This document shows, piece after piece, positions 32,421-32,500 of a DNA stretch of 32,500 bases (within the stretch, counting starts at the first letter, position 1; the number at the start of each line of letters is the position of its first letter). This stretch comes from Pigoraptor chileana (taxonomy: Eukaryota; Opisthokonta; Filasterea): contig CALSCR010001034.1 in NCBI GenBank assembly GCA_943704495.1, forward strand, positions 1-32,500. Direction: 5' to 3'. The translations under genes were made by a program, and so were the position numbers. The notes beneath the pieces were generated by a model. It saw only the letters and a list, made by a program, of their open reading frames with translations. It was not told the DNA's origin and did not search any database.

Positions 32421-32500
32421 GGCGTCTTGATGTGTCTTCAGATGTCCTGTTGTTTTCGCTGCGCTGCGTGTGTGCGTGCGTGCGTCTGCGTCTGCGTCTG

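Noticed and set aside
1-32500. Reassigned TAG codon in this genome
   Set aside because: CENP-C ends in TAG directly after the conserved cupin end, and exons of over 1 kb in KDM4 and SPEF2 have no internal TAG.

Overview
The window is nuclear DNA of a unicellular eukaryote. Its genes are cut by about 45 short spliceosomal introns (roughly 90 to 370 nt). They encode a motile-cilium central-apparatus protein (SPEF2/CPC1), a peroxisome receptor, a CENP-C/Mif2 kinetochore protein, a KDM4-type histone demethylase with a Tudor domain, and de novo thiamine enzymes. That combination suggests a flagellated, thiamine-making protist or zoosporic organism, perhaps near the opisthokonts. I cannot name the lineage from sequence alone. 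Gene density is high (nine genes in 32.5 kb). All three stop codons are used (TAG in CENP-C, TAA in PEX19, TGA in most others), so the genetic code looks standard.

Layout. 1-3540 (-): KDM4-like demethylase, cut off by the window start inside the intron after a Tudor exon. 4583-7455 (+): HROB-like OB-fold recombination protein, divergent from KDM4. 7883-11250 (-): tubulin-tyrosine-ligase-family ATP-grasp protein with a predicted N-terminal membrane anchor and one in-frame TAG. 11988-19658 (-): SPEF2, 12 exons, 1940 aa. 20362-22032 (-): PEX19, 6 exons, ending in a CaaX box. 22516-24331 (+): bifunctional ThiD-ThiE. 24522-25295 (-): intronless second ThiE/TenI-like protein, tail to tail with ThiD-ThiE. 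25918-29955 (-): CENP-C/Mif2, 11 exons. 31053-32420 (+): PRELI-domain mitochondrial lipid-transfer protein.

Exon structures were built by hand from splice signals, reading-frame phase and remembered family conservation. For every gene the exon lengths add up to an open frame with matching phases, apart from the TTL-like gene. Several real exons are short or lie outside long open frames: the KDM4 Tudor exon, the first exon of ThiD-ThiE, the first exons of HROB and PEX19, and the last exons of SPEF2 and CENP-C.

How the genes relate. HROB, KDM4 and CENP-C are chromosome-maintenance genes, and the KDM4/HROB divergent promoter holds a perfect E2F-type site. The two ThiE-like genes both look bacterial and stand next to each other, a small thiamine-salvage/synthesis cluster probably gained by transfer. 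The rest are housekeeping and flagellar genes with no obvious functional link. Introns are rich in dinucleotide repeats, mostly reading GT on the sense strand, and the commonest donor is GTGCGT rather than GTAAGT. No tRNA, rRNA, CRISPR or mobile element was recognised.
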